The notes beneath the pieces were generated by a model, which made no database searches, had not been told where the DNA came from, and saw only the letters and a program-made list of their open reading frames with translations. Below are positions 63,635 through 64,000 of a stretch of DNA of 64,000 nt, one piece after another. The DNA is from Acinetobacter sp. B51(2017) (GTDB lineage: Bacteria; Pseudomonadota; Gammaproteobacteria; Pseudomonadales; Moraxellaceae), in contig NZ_PJRJ01000001.1 of assembly GCF_003711395.1 (NCBI RefSeq), positions 62,001 to 126,000 on the forward strand, in the 5' to 3' direction. Made by a program: the position numbers and the translations under genes. Numbering within the stretch: the first letter of the stretch is position 1; each line of letters starts with the position of its first letter.

Positions 63635-64000
63635 ATGACTAAAAAATACGCCAAATTTTTACCTTCCTCGCATAATACAAATTTTGAGGATTTTCCTTTT
63701 TATTGGATCATGCAAGTTCATGCACAATATGTTAACAATGTCGATCATACTCTAAAAAAATATGGCTTAGACAATTCACGTCGTCGTATTTTAGTGGCGC
63801 TGCAAAGTAAACCTAATGCCAGCGTCTCCGATTTATCGCAAATGGTGGTGTCAAAAATGTCGACTACCACTAAAATCATTTATCGCTTAAAAGATGAAGG
63901 TCTAGTCGACACCTACTCTTGCGAAGATGATGCACGAATTACGCGTGTAGTTTTAACCCAAAAAGGCTTAGAGATGACAGAGAAAGTCAATGACTTAACG
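63635..64000 (+). CDS. MarR-family transcriptional regulator, N-terminal part (3' end outside window)
   Basis: The frame from ATG 63635 stays open to the right edge (122 codons), so the gene is cut by the window. The ATG has AGGA about 9 bases upstream. The protein reads through a dimerisation helix (FPFYWIMQVHAQYVNNVDHT) into a MarR winged helix: RRRILVALQSKPNASVSDLS, then MSTTTKIIYRLKDEGLVDTY and the wing EDDARITRVVLTQKG. MarR proteins usually repress nearby genes and respond to small phenolic molecules; the target is not visible here. Confidence 0.85.
   Translation, partial: MTKKYAKFLPSSHNTNFEDFPFYWIMQVHAQYVNNVDHTLKKYGLDNSRRRILVALQSKPNASVSDLSQMVVSKMSTTTKIIYRLKDEGLVDTYSCEDDARITRVVLTQKGLEMTEKVNDLT

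Overview
The window looks like a chromosomal segment of an Acinetobacter species (Moraxellaceae, Gammaproteobacteria). The DNA is moderately AT-rich. The gene content and order fit that genus: tusDCBE, an uninterrupted pyrH-frr-uppS-cdsA-dxr-rseP-bamA-skp-lpxD-fabZ-lpxA envelope operon, recA-recX followed by the 4.5S RNA gene, ntrBC, a MASE2-type adenylate cyclase, and recA without an E. coli-type LexA box. The species cannot be fixed from this sequence alone.

Positions 1-5950 are one end of a prophage or related integrative element. From the left edge it holds the C-terminal part of a large coiled-coil DUF2326 protein, a family tied to Rad50/SMC-like ABC-three-component (ABC-3C) conflict systems, closed by its own terminator. 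Next come a strong promoter with an operator-like palindrome in its spacer, a leader hairpin, and an early operon: two small proteins, a four-cysteine PD-(D/E)XK exonuclease, a RecT-like annealing protein with a long acidic tail, a small unknown protein and a small helix-turn-helix protein. The operon runs into a convergent tyrosine integrase at the element's edge.

From about 6200 the DNA is core chromosome with small accessory islets. Region 6.2-7.6 kb is the tusDCBE sulfur-relay operon for tRNA 2-thiouridine. It is followed by an LRAT-domain protein and the frameshifted remains of a UvrD/Rep-like helicase. Region 8.8-18.7 kb carries glnS, ppiB, lpxH, an HpaI-type aldolase, nfsB, an EamA transporter, fba, a small lipoprotein, pgk, a DUF2237 gene and maf. 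An AT-rich islet at 18.7-20.0 kb holds an orphan terminator, a tiny membrane protein and an orphan SUKH (SMI1/KNR4) immunity-like protein. Region 20-33.7 kb carries roxA, a LuxR-type regulator, an FMN-binding glutamate-synthase-like protein, a lipase-like hydrolase/YdcF/murB/LMW-phosphatase cluster, the adenylate cyclase, a HIT protein and mfd. Region 33.9-40.5 kb holds rraA, rpsT, a histidine phosphatase, cysQ, yrfG-hslR and recA-recX.

Region 40.5-54 kb holds ffs, cpoB and the long leftward envelope operon, which joins nucleotide supply (pyrH), ribosome recycling (frr), undecaprenyl phosphate and isoprenoid synthesis (uppS, dxr), phospholipid synthesis (cdsA), outer-membrane protein assembly (rseP, bamA, skp) and lipid A synthesis (lpxD, fabZ, lpxA), with rimO upstream. 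Region 54-57 kb is ntrBC, preceded by a near-consensus NtrC site and a sigma-54-type -24/-12 promoter, so autoregulation is likely. The rest holds a LysR regulator, map, a BrnQ-type transporter, a two-helix membrane protein, a TerC/CBS/CorC membrane protein and the start of a MarR regulator cut by the right edge.
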